Positions 1-8,457 of a DNA stretch of 33,979 nucleotides are shown in pieces. A program made the position numbers and the translations under genes. Within the stretch, counting starts at the first letter, position 1. Each line of letters starts with the position of its first letter. The DNA comes from Streptomyces sp. SID5785 (lineage in GTDB: Bacteria; Actinomycetota; Actinomycetes; Streptomycetales; Streptomycetaceae). The stretch lies in the NCBI RefSeq assembly GCF_009870065.1, contig NZ_WWIA01000682.1, positions 1 to 33,979 on the forward strand, given 5' to 3'. The notes beneath the pieces are model-generated. The model was not told the origin of the DNA, did not search any database, and saw only the letters and a list, made by a program, of their open reading frames with translations.

Positions 1-147
1 GTGCTGCCCAAGCATCTGGACGAGAAGGTCGCGCGCCTGCACCTCGACTCGCTCGGGGTCAGGCTCACGACGCTGCGTCCGGAGCAGGCGTCGTACATCG
101 GCGTCGAGGTCGAGGGCCCGTACAAGCCCGACCACTACCGCTACTGA
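1..147 (+). CDS. ahcY: S-adenosylhomocysteine hydrolase, C-terminal 48 residues (partial)
   Basis: The window opens inside a + strand reading frame that ends in TGA at 145-147. The 48 residues match the conserved C-terminus of S-adenosyl-L-homocysteine hydrolase, including the closing [10 protein letters not shown], which contributes the Lys and Tyr that contact NAD in the neighbouring subunit of the tetramer. The enzyme splits SAH, the inhibitory by-product of SAM-dependent methylation, into adenosine and homocysteine. The start lies outside the window. The next gene follows in the same direction after 83 bases, so this may be the cluster's own SAH recycling enzyme, suggesting O- or N-methyltransferases to the left of the window; none lies inside it. 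The family call is firm; cluster membership is inference. Confidence 0.9.
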   Translation: MLPKHLDEKVARLHLDSLGVRLTTLRPEQASYIGVEVEGPYKPDHYRY

Positions 148-230
148 CCGGGCTTCCAGCCTTCCTCCATCGCGCCCCGACCCCGGGCGCCCACGCTGGG
201 CCCACGGGTGACGTTCAGAGGAGGAAGCAC

Positions 231-1853
231 GTGTCCGAGAAGCAGCAGCACACTCCGGTGCTGGTGGTGGGCGCGGGACTGGCGGGTCTGTCGACCGCCC
301 TGTTCCTGGCCCGCCACGAAGTGCCCTGCGTCGTGGTGGAACGCCACCGCGGCATGTCGCCGCATCCGCGGGCGCGGGGCATCAACCCGCGGGCGATGGA
401 ACTGATGCGCGCGGCCGGCCTGGAGCAGGAGGTGCGGGAGACCGAGTCGGCCCGCGCCCTCGCCGCCAACAGCGGGGTCCTGGCCGCTCAGTCCCTGGCC
501 GGCCACCAGCTGGGCGCCCTGCACGAGCAGTACTTCATGGACGTCCGCACGGATCTGAGCGCCCTGTCGCCGACCGGCTGGTGCCTGTGCCACCAGGACG
601 AGTTCGAGCCGGTGATCCGTCGTCACGCGCAGCGGCTGGGCGCGGAGTTCTCGTACGCGACCGAGCTGGAGTCGTTCGAGCAGGACGGCGACGGGGTCAC
701 CGCGCGGCTGCGGGACCGGGACTCGGGCGAGGTGCGGACCGTGACGGCCGACTACCTCGTGGCCGCGGACGGGCCCGGCAGCCCGGTGCGCCGGCAGCTG
801 GGGATCGGCTTCGACGGCCCCGGCACCACCGGGCACTTCCTCAACATCCACTTCGAGGCGGAGCTCGCGGAGCAGCTCGGGGACCGCCGCTTCATCATGT
901 GCTACACGTTCAACGACGCGGTGCGCGGTGCGCTGATGCCGCTCGACAACTCCCGGCGCTGGCTCCTGCACGTGGGCTTCGACCCGGCCGCGCAGGACCC
1001 GGCGTCGTTCGACGAGGCGCGCTGCCAGGAGCTGGTGCGGGCCGCGACCGGCGTGCCGGACCTGGACGTGAAGGTGCTGGGTGCGATGCCGTGGGAGGCC
1101 GCGGGCCGCACCGCAGGAGCGTTCTCGTCCGGCCGGGTCTTCCTGGTGGGCGACGCCGCGCACGTGATGCCGCCGAGCGGTGCGTTCGGCTCCAACACCG
1201 GGGTGCAGGACGCCCACAACCTGGCGTGGAAGCTCGCGGCGGTCGTGCGCGGCGAGGCCGGTGCCGGTCTCCTCGACAGCTACGACCCCGAGCGCCGGCC
1301 GGTGTGCGAGGCGACCGTCGAGCAGGCGGTGCTGCGCTCGAAGGACCGGCCGCGCCTCGCCGAGCAGGAGCCGGCGCCCGCGAACCCGGCCATCCACGCC
1401 GACACGGAGATCTGGTTCGGCTGGCAGTACCGCTCGGCGGCGGTGCTCACGGGCCCCGACGACCGTCCCGCGGACGGCGTGTGGAACGCGGCGCCGCAGG
1501 GGCTTCCCGGCACCCGCGCCCCGCATGTCGCGCTGGTCGCCGACGGCCGGGAGATCTCGGCGCTCGACCTGTTCGACCGGGTGCCGGTGCTGCTGGCCGG
1601 GCCCGGCGGGACGGCCTGGGAGCGGGCGGCGCACGAGGCGGCGGACCGCGCCGGGGTCCGGGTGGACGTGCGGCGCGTCGCGGACGACGCCCTCGCGGAC
1701 CCGGCCGGCGGCTGGGGCACGGCGTACGGCGTGGGGCCCGAGGGCGCCGTGCTGGTGCGGCCCGACGGTGTGGTCGCGTGGCGTTCCGCGGGCGGCCGGG
1801 AGAACCCGGGCGCCGTGCTCGACGACGTACTGCAGGCCCTGCTGGCGCGGTGA
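231..1853 (+). CDS. FAD-dependent aromatic polyketide hydroxylase
   Basis: A 540-residue class A flavoprotein monooxygenase of the PheA/TetX/TcmG type, which hydroxylates or oxidatively rearranges aromatic polyketides using NAD(P)H and O2. The N-terminus has the Rossmann dinucleotide motif VVGAGLAGLSTA (about residues 12-23). A PRARGINPRAMEL stretch follows, and the second FAD motif VFLVGDAAHVMPPSG is about two thirds of the way along. The last ~100 residues form the thioredoxin-like tail of this subgroup (GAVLVRPDGVVAWRS). The GTG start at 231 has GAGG at 219-222 just upstream. It precedes the amide ligase by 37 bases in the same direction, so the two are probably co-transcribed. It is a paralogue of the enzyme at 5828-7498. 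Family certain; the position oxidised cannot be told. Confidence 0.93.
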   Translation: MSEKQQHTPVLVVGAGLAGLSTALFLARHEVPCVVVERHRGMSPHPRARGINPRAMELMRAAGLEQEVRETESARALAANSGVLAAQSLAGHQLGALHEQYFMDVRTDLSALSPTGWCLCHQDEFEPVIRRHAQRLGAEFSYATELESFEQDGDGVTARLRDRDSGEVRTVTADYLVAADGPGSPVRRQLGIGFDGPGTTGHFLNIHFEAELAEQLGDRRFIMCYTFNDAVRGALMPLDNSRRWLLHVGFDPAAQDPASFDEARCQELVRAATGVPDLDVKVLGAMPWEAAGRTAGAFSSGRVFLVGDAAHVMPPSGAFGSNTGVQDAHNLAWKLAAVVRGEAGAGLLDSYDPERRPVCEATVEQAVLRSKDRPRLAEQEPAPANPAIHADTEIWFGWQYRSAAVLTGPDDRPADGVWNAAPQGLPGTRAPHVALVADGREISALDLFDRVPVLLAGPGGTAWERAAHEAADRAGVRVDVRRVADDALADPAGGWGTAYGVGPEGAVLVRPDGVVAWRSAGGRENPGAVLDDVLQALLAR

Positions 1854-1890
1854 GGACCCGCCTGCGCACCCCACGAGACGAGGAGCAATC

Positions 1891-3744
1891 ATGTCGGGAA
1901 TCACCGGCTGGGTGGACTGGACCCGGGACCTGTCCCGGGAACGCAGCACCGTCCTGGCCATGACCGCGTCGATGGCGCTGCGCGGCCCGGACGACGAGGG
2001 CGTGTGGACCGGTCCGCGCGCCGCTCTGGGCCACCGGCACCTCGCGGTGTTCGACCCCGAGGGCGGCCGTCAGCCCGTCGCCCTGGAGCACGACGGGCGC
2101 ACCGTCGCCGTCGCCGCGCACAGCGGCTCGATCCTGAACCACGAGGAGCTGCGCTCCACGCTGGCGCGGCGCGGCCACAAGTTCCGCACGGGCGGTGACA
2201 CGGAGACCCTGCTGCACGCGTACCTCGAGTGGGGGGCCGACTGTGTGGCGCGCCTGGAGGGCACGTTCGCCGGGGTGGTGTGGGACGCCCGTCGTGCGGA
2301 GCTGTTCCTGGTCCGCGACCGGCTGGGCGTGGAGCCGCTGCTGTACTTCCCGACGGCGACGGGCCTGGTGTTCGGCTCGGAGGCGAAGGCGATCCTGGCG
2401 CATCCGCTGGTGCCGGCCGAGGTCGACGCGGAGGGGCTCCAGGAGATCTTCACGTACTCGGGCACACCGCACGTGGCGCCGTTCCGCGGGATGCACCGGC
2501 TGCGGGCCGGGCACCATCTGACGGTGAGCGCCGAGGGCACGCGTCTGACCCGGTACTGGGGCGTGGACGCGGCCGAGCACACGGACGACCTGGACACGAC
2601 GGTGGACACGGTGCGCGGGCTGCTCGAGGAGAGCGTCGAGCGGAACCTGCGCACGGACGCGCCGGTGGGCTCGCTGCTGTCGGGCGGGCTCGACTCCAGC
2701 GGTGTCGTCGGTCTCGCGGACCGGGAGCTGCGCCGGTCCGGGCGCCGGGTGCGGACGTTCACGGTGGACTTCGCCCGGCACGCCGAGAACTTCCAGGCGA
2801 CGGACACCCGGCAGTCGCCGGACGCCCCGTACGCGGCGGACGTGGTGCGGCACCTGGACACGGATCACACGAGCGTCGTCATCGACCCGGACGAGCTGAG
2901 CGACGAGGTGGCCCGCTGGCAGGTGCTGCGGGCCAAGGACTACCCGACGCCGCTGGGCGACATGAACACCTCGCTGTACCTGCTGGCGCGGGCGGTGAGC
3001 GAGCGGGACACCAAGGTCGTGCTGACCGGTGAGGCCGCCGACTCGCTGTTCCACGGGGTCGCCTGGAACCGGGACCCGGTGGAGTCGCGGATGGACACCT
3101 TCCCGTGGGTGGCCCGCGGGGTGGTCCGCGACGACGCGAAGGGGCTCGGCTGCGGCCTGTTCGACTCCTCGCTCCTGGGGGACCTGGCGCCGCTGGAGTA
3201 CGCGGCGGGCCGTTACCGCGAGTCGGTCGCCGAGGCGCCGCACCTGCCCGGCATGTCCGACGAGGAGAAGCACATGCGGGAGCTGTGCTGGGTGCACCTG
3301 ACGAACTTCATGGAGAACCAGAACGGGCACACGGAGCGGCTGTTCAAGGCGGTGGGCCTGGAGGTCCGCATGCCGTACTGCGACCACCGGCTCGTGCAGT
3401 ACGCGTACAACCTGCCGTGGAAGCTGCAGAACTTCGACGGGCGCGAGAAGAGCCTGTTGCGGGCCGCGGTGCGGCACGTGCTGCCCCAGAGCGTCATCGA
3501 GCGGCGCAAGACGCCGTACCCGGTGACGCTGGATCCGGGCTACGAGCAGTCGCTGCGCGCGGAGATGACGGCGTTGCTCGACGATCCGCAGGCCCCGGTG
3601 CTGCCGCTGCTCGACGTGGCGGAGGTGCGGCGCACGCTCAAGGACCCGGAGGGCCTGAACCGCTGGGCGCGCCGGGCCAACGTGGAGCTGCCGCTCCAGC
3701 TGAACACGTGGCTGCGCCGGTACGGGGTGCGCCTGGTGCTGTGA
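1891..3744 (+). CDS. asparagine-synthetase-like amide ligase with defective glutaminase site
   Basis: A 617-residue class B asparagine synthetase homologue. In aromatic polyketide clusters such proteins activate a polyketide carboxylate as acyl-AMP and join it to ammonia or an amine. The C-terminal synthetase domain keeps the pyrophosphatase loop SGGLDSS (264-270). The N-terminal Ntn-hydrolase domain is degenerate: the catalytic Cys2 is Ser (the protein starts MSGITG, codon TCG), and the glutamine-binding NGE motif reads SGS (78-80). It therefore probably cannot draw ammonia from glutamine and would use free ammonia or an amine, as beta-lactam synthetase-type members do. The start has AGGAG eight bases upstream. 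It ends at a strong stem-loop facing the multicopper oxidase. A role in amide, lactam or pyridone formation is inference. Confidence 0.92.
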   Translation: MSGITGWVDWTRDLSRERSTVLAMTASMALRGPDDEGVWTGPRAALGHRHLAVFDPEGGRQPVALEHDGRTVAVAAHSGSILNHEELRSTLARRGHKFRTGGDTETLLHAYLEWGADCVARLEGTFAGVVWDARRAELFLVRDRLGVEPLLYFPTATGLVFGSEAKAILAHPLVPAEVDAEGLQEIFTYSGTPHVAPFRGMHRLRAGHHLTVSAEGTRLTRYWGVDAAEHTDDLDTTVDTVRGLLEESVERNLRTDAPVGSLLSGGLDSSGVVGLADRELRRSGRRVRTFTVDFARHAENFQATDTRQSPDAPYAADVVRHLDTDHTSVVIDPDELSDEVARWQVLRAKDYPTPLGDMNTSLYLLARAVSERDTKVVLTGEAADSLFHGVAWNRDPVESRMDTFPWVARGVVRDDAKGLGCGLFDSSLLGDLAPLEYAAGRYRESVAEAPHLPGMSDEEKHMRELCWVHLTNFMENQNGHTERLFKAVGLEVRMPYCDHRLVQYAYNLPWKLQNFDGREKSLLRAAVRHVLPQSVIERRKTPYPVTLDPGYEQSLRAEMTALLDDPQAPVLPLLDVAEVRRTLKDPEGLNRWARRANVELPLQLNTWLRRYGVRLVL

Positions 3745-3756
3745 TGCCGCGCGGCG

Positions 3757-3806
3757 CGCACGCCGAGGCCCCCGTACCGTCCGGTGTACGGGGGCCTCGG
3801 CGTGCG
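3757..3806. terminator. bidirectional intrinsic terminator
   Basis: A perfect 21-bp inverted repeat (arms 3757-3777 and 3786-3806) with an 8-base loop lies between the convergent stop codons of the amide ligase (+) and the multicopper oxidase (-). No U-tract is visible, which is usual in Streptomyces. It should stop transcription from both sides. Confidence 0.85.
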
Positions 3807-3827
3807 GGCGGCGCGCGGCCGCCGCCG

Positions 3828-5390
3828 TCAGTGCTGGTGGGCGCCGGCGTCGGGCAGGGTCCGCGGGGCCTGCTTCTCGGTGCCGGGGGCGACGACGGTG
3901 AACTGGCCCATCATGCCGTCGTCCTCGTGGCGCAGGACGTGGCAGTGGTACATGTACGGCGCCTTCGGGTCGGTCAGCGTGTCGAACCGGATGGCGATCT
4001 TCGCCTTGCCGAACTCGTGCAGGTAGAACGTGTCCTTGGGGCCGCGGGCGTAGGCGGGCGGCGGGGAGCCGTTGATGTCCAGGACGTGGAAGACGGCGCC
4101 GTGGACGTGCAGGACGTGCACCCAGTCGTCGCCGCGCTCGATCTCCCAGACCTCGGTGGCGCCGGCCGGGATCACCTCGTCGACCCGGGTCATGTCCATG
4201 GTCTTGCCGTTGATCTGGACGCCGGTGAACTCCAGCGTGCGGTGCCGGGCGTCGGCGGGCGCCTCGACCGGTGCGGCGGCGCCCTCGATCCGGGTGGGCA
4301 GGGCGGGCGAGGACGCGAGGTCGTGGCCGGCCCGCAGGGCGATGATGTCGAAGGTGTCGTCGCCGCCCATGAAGCGCTCGGTCGGGAAGCCGAGTCCGAG
4401 ATCGGGCTCGAAGCTGCGCAGGACCGCCTCGTCGCCGGGCGCGAACGAGACGACGATCTCGGCGCGTTCGCCCGGCGCGAGCAGCAGCCGCTCCAGCGGG
4501 CGCGGCCGGGCGAGCAGTCCGGCGTCGGTGGCGACCTGGTGGAAGGTGCGGCCGTCGGTGAAGCCGAGCCAGTACATGCGGGCGTTGGAGCCGTTGAGCA
4601 GGCGCAGCCGCACCCGGCGCGTGGTGACCTTGAAGTGCGGGTCGTAGGTGCCGTTGACGAGGATGGTGTCGCCGAGGACGCCCAGGTTGTCGGCGCCGGC
4701 CACGGACTCGGCGAGCTTGGTCTCGGTGAGGTCGAGGCTGCCGTCGTCGTGGAAGTTCTTGTCCTGGATGACCAGGGGCACGTCGTCGACGCCGTAGGTG
4801 CGGGGCAGGGCCGCGCGCTCGGAGTGCTCGTCGTCGAGGATGATCATTCCGGCGACGCCGCGGTAGACGTGGGTGCCGGTCGAGCCGTGCGGGTGCGGGT
4901 GGTACCAGAGGGTGGCCGCCGGCTGGTGCACGGTCCAGGTGGGCTGCCAGTCCCGGCCCGCCTCGATCATCTGGTGGGGGCCGCCGTCCATGCGGGCGGG
5001 CAGGAGCATCCCGTGCCAGTGCAGGGTGGTGGCCTCGGGCAGCCGGTTGCGCACGGTGAGGGCGACGCGGTCGCCCCTGCGGGCGCGCAGCGTGGGCGCG
5101 AGGTAGGGGCCGTTGGCACCCCAGGTGGGGGTGGTGCGGCCGGGCAGCAGCCTGCTGGTGCCGGGGGCGAGGGTGAGCCGGTAGTGGCGGCGGCCGTCGC
5201 CGGCGGGGTCGGGGTGCAGGAGGTCCGGTATCCGCAGCTCGTTGCGGAAGTCCAGCTTCCCCACGTTGCTGCGCTTGCGCTGGGAGTAGACCGTCAGGAA
5301 GGTGGCGCCCCAGCCCGCTCCTGCGGCCGCGGCGACGCCTCCCGCGCCGAGCAGGAAGCGTCGGCGCGGGAGGCGGAGGTGTTTCGGCAT
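3828..5390 (-). CDS. Tat-exported multicopper oxidase (CotA/bilirubin oxidase type)
   Basis: A 520-residue three-cupredoxin multicopper oxidase, which oxidises phenols one electron at a time and reduces O2 to water. All copper motifs are present: HWHG (124-127), HPHPH (164-168), a WVHVLHVHG block, and HCHVLRHEDDGMM (482-494) with the type 1 Cys483 and axial Met493. The N-terminus PRRRFLLGAGG plus an Ala/Gly-rich hydrophobic stretch is a twin-arginine signal, so the enzyme should act outside the membrane. I chose the ATG at 5390, placing the Tat motif near the N-terminus with AGGA upstream, over an in-frame start 24 codons earlier. A hairpin separates it from the ABM gene. It could catalyse late phenol oxidation, quinone formation or coupling of the aromatic product, or serve metal resistance; the former is inferred from context. 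Confidence 0.92.
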   Translation of the reverse strand: MPKHLRLPRRRFLLGAGGVAAAAGAGWGATFLTVYSQRKRSNVGKLDFRNELRIPDLLHPDPAGDGRRHYRLTLAPGTSRLLPGRTTPTWGANGPYLAPTLRARRGDRVALTVRNRLPEATTLHWHGMLLPARMDGGPHQMIEAGRDWQPTWTVHQPAATLWYHPHPHGSTGTHVYRGVAGMIILDDEHSERAALPRTYGVDDVPLVIQDKNFHDDGSLDLTETKLAESVAGADNLGVLGDTILVNGTYDPHFKVTTRRVRLRLLNGSNARMYWLGFTDGRTFHQVATDAGLLARPRPLERLLLAPGERAEIVVSFAPGDEAVLRSFEPDLGLGFPTERFMGGDDTFDIIALRAGHDLASSPALPTRIEGAAAPVEAPADARHRTLEFTGVQINGKTMDMTRVDEVIPAGATEVWEIERGDDWVHVLHVHGAVFHVLDINGSPPPAYARGPKDTFYLHEFGKAKIAIRFDTLTDPKAPYMYHCHVLRHEDDGMMGQFTVVAPGTEKQAPRTLPDAGAHQH

Positions 5391-5428
5391 GGTGGGTCCT
5401 CGCGTGGGATCCGGTGCGGGGCCTGCGG

Positions 5429-5450
5429 CCCGGGGGGAGACGCCCCCGGG
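5429..5450 (-). terminator. stem-loop between ABM gene and multicopper oxidase
   Basis: An 8-bp perfect GC stem (5429-5436 with 5443-5450) and 6-base loop lies in the 78-base gap between the ABM stop and the oxidase start, both on the - strand. It may attenuate read-through from the long PKS operon into the oxidase gene, which would then be expressed less or from its own promoter. Confidence 0.4.
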
Positions 5451-5468
5451 TCCTCGTCCCACTGTCGA

Positions 5469-5831
5469 TCATCCCGCCTGAGGCTCGCTCGACTCGGGCT
5501 CGAGCCGGTGCACGACCTCGGTGACGGCCATGTCGCCGCCGCGCCGGTACGGCTTGAGCTTCTGCCGGTGCAGCAGGTGGCGGTGGCTGGTCTCGAAGGC
5601 CCGGAAGCCGCTCTCGTGCGACCAGTCCGTCAGGACGTAGTACAGGCCGGGCTCCTCGGTCGAACGCACCAGCGTCTGGCCGAGGTTGGCCGGCTCCCGC
5701 GCGATGGCCTCGCCCACGGAGAGCCACACCTTCTCGAAGTCGGCGGCCATGTCGGGGTACACCTCCATGCGGAGGATCACCCGCAGGGGGTGGCCGCCGC
5801 CGGTGCCGCCGGTGCCGTCGGTACGGGTCAT
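5469..5831 (-). CDS. ABM-family (cofactor-free) monooxygenase
   Basis: A 120-residue protein of the antibiotic biosynthesis monooxygenase fold (dimeric alpha/beta barrel, ActVA-Orf6/TcmH type). These oxidise phenols or anthrones to quinones without metal or flavin. A beta strand (LRVILRMEVYPD), a helix (FEKVWLSVGEAIA), ANLGQTLVRS and YYVLTDWSHESGFRAFETS follow the family pattern, the last being the W-xx-xxxF helix. Its ATG overlaps the TGA of the FAD monooxygenase upstream (ATGA, 5828-5831), so it is translationally coupled. Closest in-window relative is the ABM at 8774-9088, sharing the ANLGQ and HR/L-H-P/Y-F/R-xGG pattern. It is the last gene of the 13.8-kb PKS operon before the hairpin. 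Confidence 0.85.
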   Translation of the reverse strand: MTRTDGTGGTGGGHPLRVILRMEVYPDMAADFEKVWLSVGEAIAREPANLGQTLVRSTEEPGLYYVLTDWSHESGFRAFETSHRHLLHRQKLKPYRRGGDMAVTEVVHRLEPESSEPQAG

Positions 5832-7498
5832 GGGGTCCTCTTCTCCGCGGGTCTGCGGTCGAGCCGGAGCACCCGCTTGGTGATGCCGCGCAGCACGGTC
5901 CTGGTGAAGATGGGCGCCTCGGTGCAGCGCCAGGCGACGACACCGTCCGGCCGGACGAGCACGGCGCCCTGCGCGGTGACGCCGTACCGCTCGGGCCAGC
6001 GGTCGTCGAGGTCCTCGAGGTCGGTGCCGATGCCGTGGACCTGGACGGCCGTGCCCAGTTCGGCGGAGACCGAGCGGGCGGCCTCCTTCCAGGCCCGGTT
6101 GTCGGGTCCGGTCAGCAGCACCATGCCGCGGCCGAACAGGTCGTGCACGGAGATCTCGGTGCCGCCGCGGCGCAGCCGCAGGTGCGGGGCGCGGCTGCCG
6201 GGACGGCCGTCGTTCTCCGCGGCCCACAGCCCGTATCCGGGCAGGGTGCCCTCGTCCCAGGGCATCACGGCCGAGGAGCGGTAGCGCGAGGACAGCCAGA
6301 CCAGCGGGTCCTGGACCAGCTCGGGGTCGGCCGGGTCCTGGTAGGCCTCCCGCAGCCGGGCCCGGTCGCCGGCCCGCAGCTCCGCCTGTTCGACGGTGGC
6401 CGCGCAGACCGGGCGGCGCTCCTCGTCGTAGGTGTCGAGCAGGTCGGGGTGGGCCCAGCCGTCGAGCACCGCGACGATCTTCCAGGCGAGGTTGTGCGCG
6501 TCGATGACACCGGTGCCCGCGTCGAAGCCGCCACTGGGCGGCATGACGTGGGCGGCGTCCCCCACCAGGTACACCGGGCCGTCGGCGAACCGCTCGGCGA
6601 CGCCCGCCTCCCCGGCCCACGCGTGCACCGACTCGATGCGCACGCCGAGGTCGGCGACTCCGCTCGCGGCCCGCACGAGCGCGGTGCAGTACTCCTCGGT
6701 GAACGACTCGACGGGCCGGCGCTCCGGGTCGTGGCGCACGTGGAGCAGCCAGTCCGCCCCGTTGTCGAGCGGCATCAGGGAGCCGCTGACGCCCGGGTTG
6801 TCGACGTAGCCCATGATGAAGCGGCGTCCGCGCAGCGGTCCGGTCAGGTCCGCGGTGAAGCGGACCGTGACGAAGTGGCCGAGGGTGCGGCTGTCGAAGC
6901 CGATCCCGAGCTGTTCGCGCACGGCCTGTCCCGCGCTGCCCGCGTCGACCAGGAAGCAGGTCCGCACCCGGTGTTCCTCACCGGTGTCACGGTCGCGCAC
7001 GTGGGCGAGGACGCCCTCGTCGCCCCAGCCCTCCCGCTCGAAGGAGACGAGCTCGGCCTGCGGGCGCATCCGCACGCCGAGCCGCTCGGCGCGCTCGCGC
7101 AGCACCTGCTCGAGCTCGCCCTCCTCGCACAGACACCAGCTGGTGGGCGACAGGTCGCCGAGGTCGGCGTCCGCGTCCACGACGTACTTGGCGTCCAGCG
7201 CCCCGAGTTCGGGTCCGGTCAGGGACTCCATGGTGATGATGCCCGCGTTGCGGGCCAGCGCCCGGGCCGAGGGCTGGTCCCGTACGTCCTGCTCCACCCC
7301 GAGGGAGCGCAGCAGTTCCATGGCCCGGGGGTGGATGCCGAGGATGCGCGGTGGCCTGGACCGCTCCGGCCCGCCCCCCAGCAGATAGCAGTCCACTCCC
7401 TGTTCGGCGAGGAACAGGGCCGTCGCCAGCCCGGCCGGTCCCGAACCGGCCACCAGGACATCGGTTTTGCGGAGCGTGGTCCGTCCTGTACCGCGCAC
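5828..7498 (-). CDS. FAD-dependent aromatic polyketide hydroxylase (second copy)
   Basis: A 556-residue class A flavin monooxygenase, paralogous to that at 231-1853 and with the same layout: Rossmann motif VLVAGSGPAGLATALF near residue 15, PPRILGIHPRAMELL, the FAD motif VYLVGDAAHVMPPSGGFDAGTG, the helix DAHNLAWKIV, and a thioredoxin-like tail ending in GAVLVRPDGVVAWRC. Such enzymes hydroxylate ring carbons or cleave rings by Baeyer-Villiger-like chemistry in pentangular and xanthone pathways. The GTG start at 7498 has only a modest GAAGG upstream, so the exact start is less sure than the frame. The gap to the upstream reductase gene is 25 bases, and the stop overlaps the next start by four bases. 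Confidence 0.92.
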   Translation of the reverse strand: MRGTGRTTLRKTDVLVAGSGPAGLATALFLAEQGVDCYLLGGGPERSRPPRILGIHPRAMELLRSLGVEQDVRDQPSARALARNAGIITMESLTGPELGALDAKYVVDADADLGDLSPTSWCLCEEGELEQVLRERAERLGVRMRPQAELVSFEREGWGDEGVLAHVRDRDTGEEHRVRTCFLVDAGSAGQAVREQLGIGFDSRTLGHFVTVRFTADLTGPLRGRRFIMGYVDNPGVSGSLMPLDNGADWLLHVRHDPERRPVESFTEEYCTALVRAASGVADLGVRIESVHAWAGEAGVAERFADGPVYLVGDAAHVMPPSGGFDAGTGVIDAHNLAWKIVAVLDGWAHPDLLDTYDEERRPVCAATVEQAELRAGDRARLREAYQDPADPELVQDPLVWLSSRYRSSAVMPWDEGTLPGYGLWAAENDGRPGSRAPHLRLRRGGTEISVHDLFGRGMVLLTGPDNRAWKEAARSVSAELGTAVQVHGIGTDLEDLDDRWPERYGVTAQGAVLVRPDGVVAWRCTEAPIFTRTVLRGITKRVLRLDRRPAEKRTP

Positions 7499-7523
7499 TG
7501 CCTCACATCCCTTCGACGTCGTG

Positions 7524-8387
7524 CTACGACTGATGCTCCACGAGCACGGACGCGTCCTTGTCGCCGTCGCCCGCGGCCACCACTGCCTCGAACTGCTCCC
7601 GCACCAGCCCGAGGACCGGCATCTGTGTCCCGTGTCCGGCGGCGTCCTCGAGGGCGATCCGGATGTCCTTCTCCATGAGGGCCGAGCGGAAGAACGCGGG
7701 TTCGTAGGAGCCCTTGATCATCAGCTCGGCGCGGAAGCGCATCACGAGCGAGCTGAAGCCGCTCGCGGAGACCGCGCCGATCAGCTGGTTGCGGTCCAGG
7801 CCCGCGGCCGTGCCGTAGGCGACGGCCTCGGCGAGCGAGGCGACCTGCGCGCCGAGCAGCAGGTTGAGGATCAGCTTCATGCCGGCGGCGGTGCCGGGGG
7901 CGCCCAGGTGGACGACCTCGGTGCCGATCGCCTCGAGGACGGGCCGCACCTCGTACAGGTCGGCCGGGTCACCGGCGACGAAGACGCGCAGCTCGCCCTT
8001 GCGGGCCTGGAGCGGGTTGCCGACGACGCAGGCCTCGACGCGGCGCAGCCCCTTCGCCGCCAGCCGTTCGGCGGCCTCGCGGGCGTACGCGGGCGACACG
8101 GTGGAGGTGTCCACGATGACGGAGCCGGGCTCGAGGACCGGCACCACGCGGCCGAACAGCACCTCCTCGACGGCCTTGTCGTCGCTGAGGCTCAGCATCA
8201 CCACGCGGTGGCCGGCCGCGGCGCGCTCGGGCGCGTCGGCGAGGGTGGCACCCGCGTCGGCCAGCGGTGCGGCCTTGCTCGCCGTCCGGTTGTGGACGGT
8301 GAGGGTGTGCCCGGTGTCCAGGAGCCGGCGGGCCATGCCGCCTCCCATGTTGCCCAGGCCGATGAAGGCCAGTTGGGCTGTGCTCAT
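7524..8387 (-). CDS. beta-hydroxyacid dehydrogenase-like NAD(P)-dependent reductase
   Basis: A 287-residue member of the 3-hydroxyisobutyrate/6-phosphogluconate dehydrogenase superfamily. The NAD(P) fold begins with FIGLGNMGGGMA, followed by HNRT, whose Arg suits NADP. DTSTVSP precedes the catalytic lysine (K171 in GTAAGMKLILNLL), which separates it from imine reductases, which lack this lysine. The usual substrate loop PVSGG is changed to CVVGNP (about residues 120-125), so the natural substrate is probably not a simple beta-hydroxyacid. Start ATG at 8387 has GAGGAGAG eight bases upstream. Such reductases are uncommon in type II PKS operons; reduction of a quinone, aldehyde or keto intermediate is a guess. 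Confidence 0.85.
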   Translation of the reverse strand: MSTAQLAFIGLGNMGGGMARRLLDTGHTLTVHNRTASKAAPLADAGATLADAPERAAAGHRVVMLSLSDDKAVEEVLFGRVVPVLEPGSVIVDTSTVSPAYAREAAERLAAKGLRRVEACVVGNPLQARKGELRVFVAGDPADLYEVRPVLEAIGTEVVHLGAPGTAAGMKLILNLLLGAQVASLAEAVAYGTAAGLDRNQLIGAVSASGFSSLVMRFRAELMIKGSYEPAFFRSALMEKDIRIALEDAAGHGTQMPVLGLVREQFEAVVAAGDGDKDASVLVEHQS

Positions 8388-8457
8388 CGTGGGTCTCTCC
8401 TCATCTGTGGCGGGGCGGGCCGGGGTGCGGTCCGCGGTCGGGGCGCGGCGTCGACGG

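Noticed and set aside
5391..5462. 24-codon longer start for the multicopper oxidase
   Set aside because: It would bury the Tat signal inside the protein and runs through the stem-loop; the ATG at 5390 has a ribosome site.
1447..6284. Very long open frames antisense to or overlapping the amide ligase, oxidase and monooxygenases
   Set aside because: They are Arg/Gly/Ala/Pro-rich shadows caused by high GC at third positions, without recognisable domains or ribosome sites; the real genes lie in the other frames.
7524..8387. Imine reductase
   Set aside because: The catalytic Lys of beta-hydroxyacid dehydrogenases is present (K171), which imine reductases lack.
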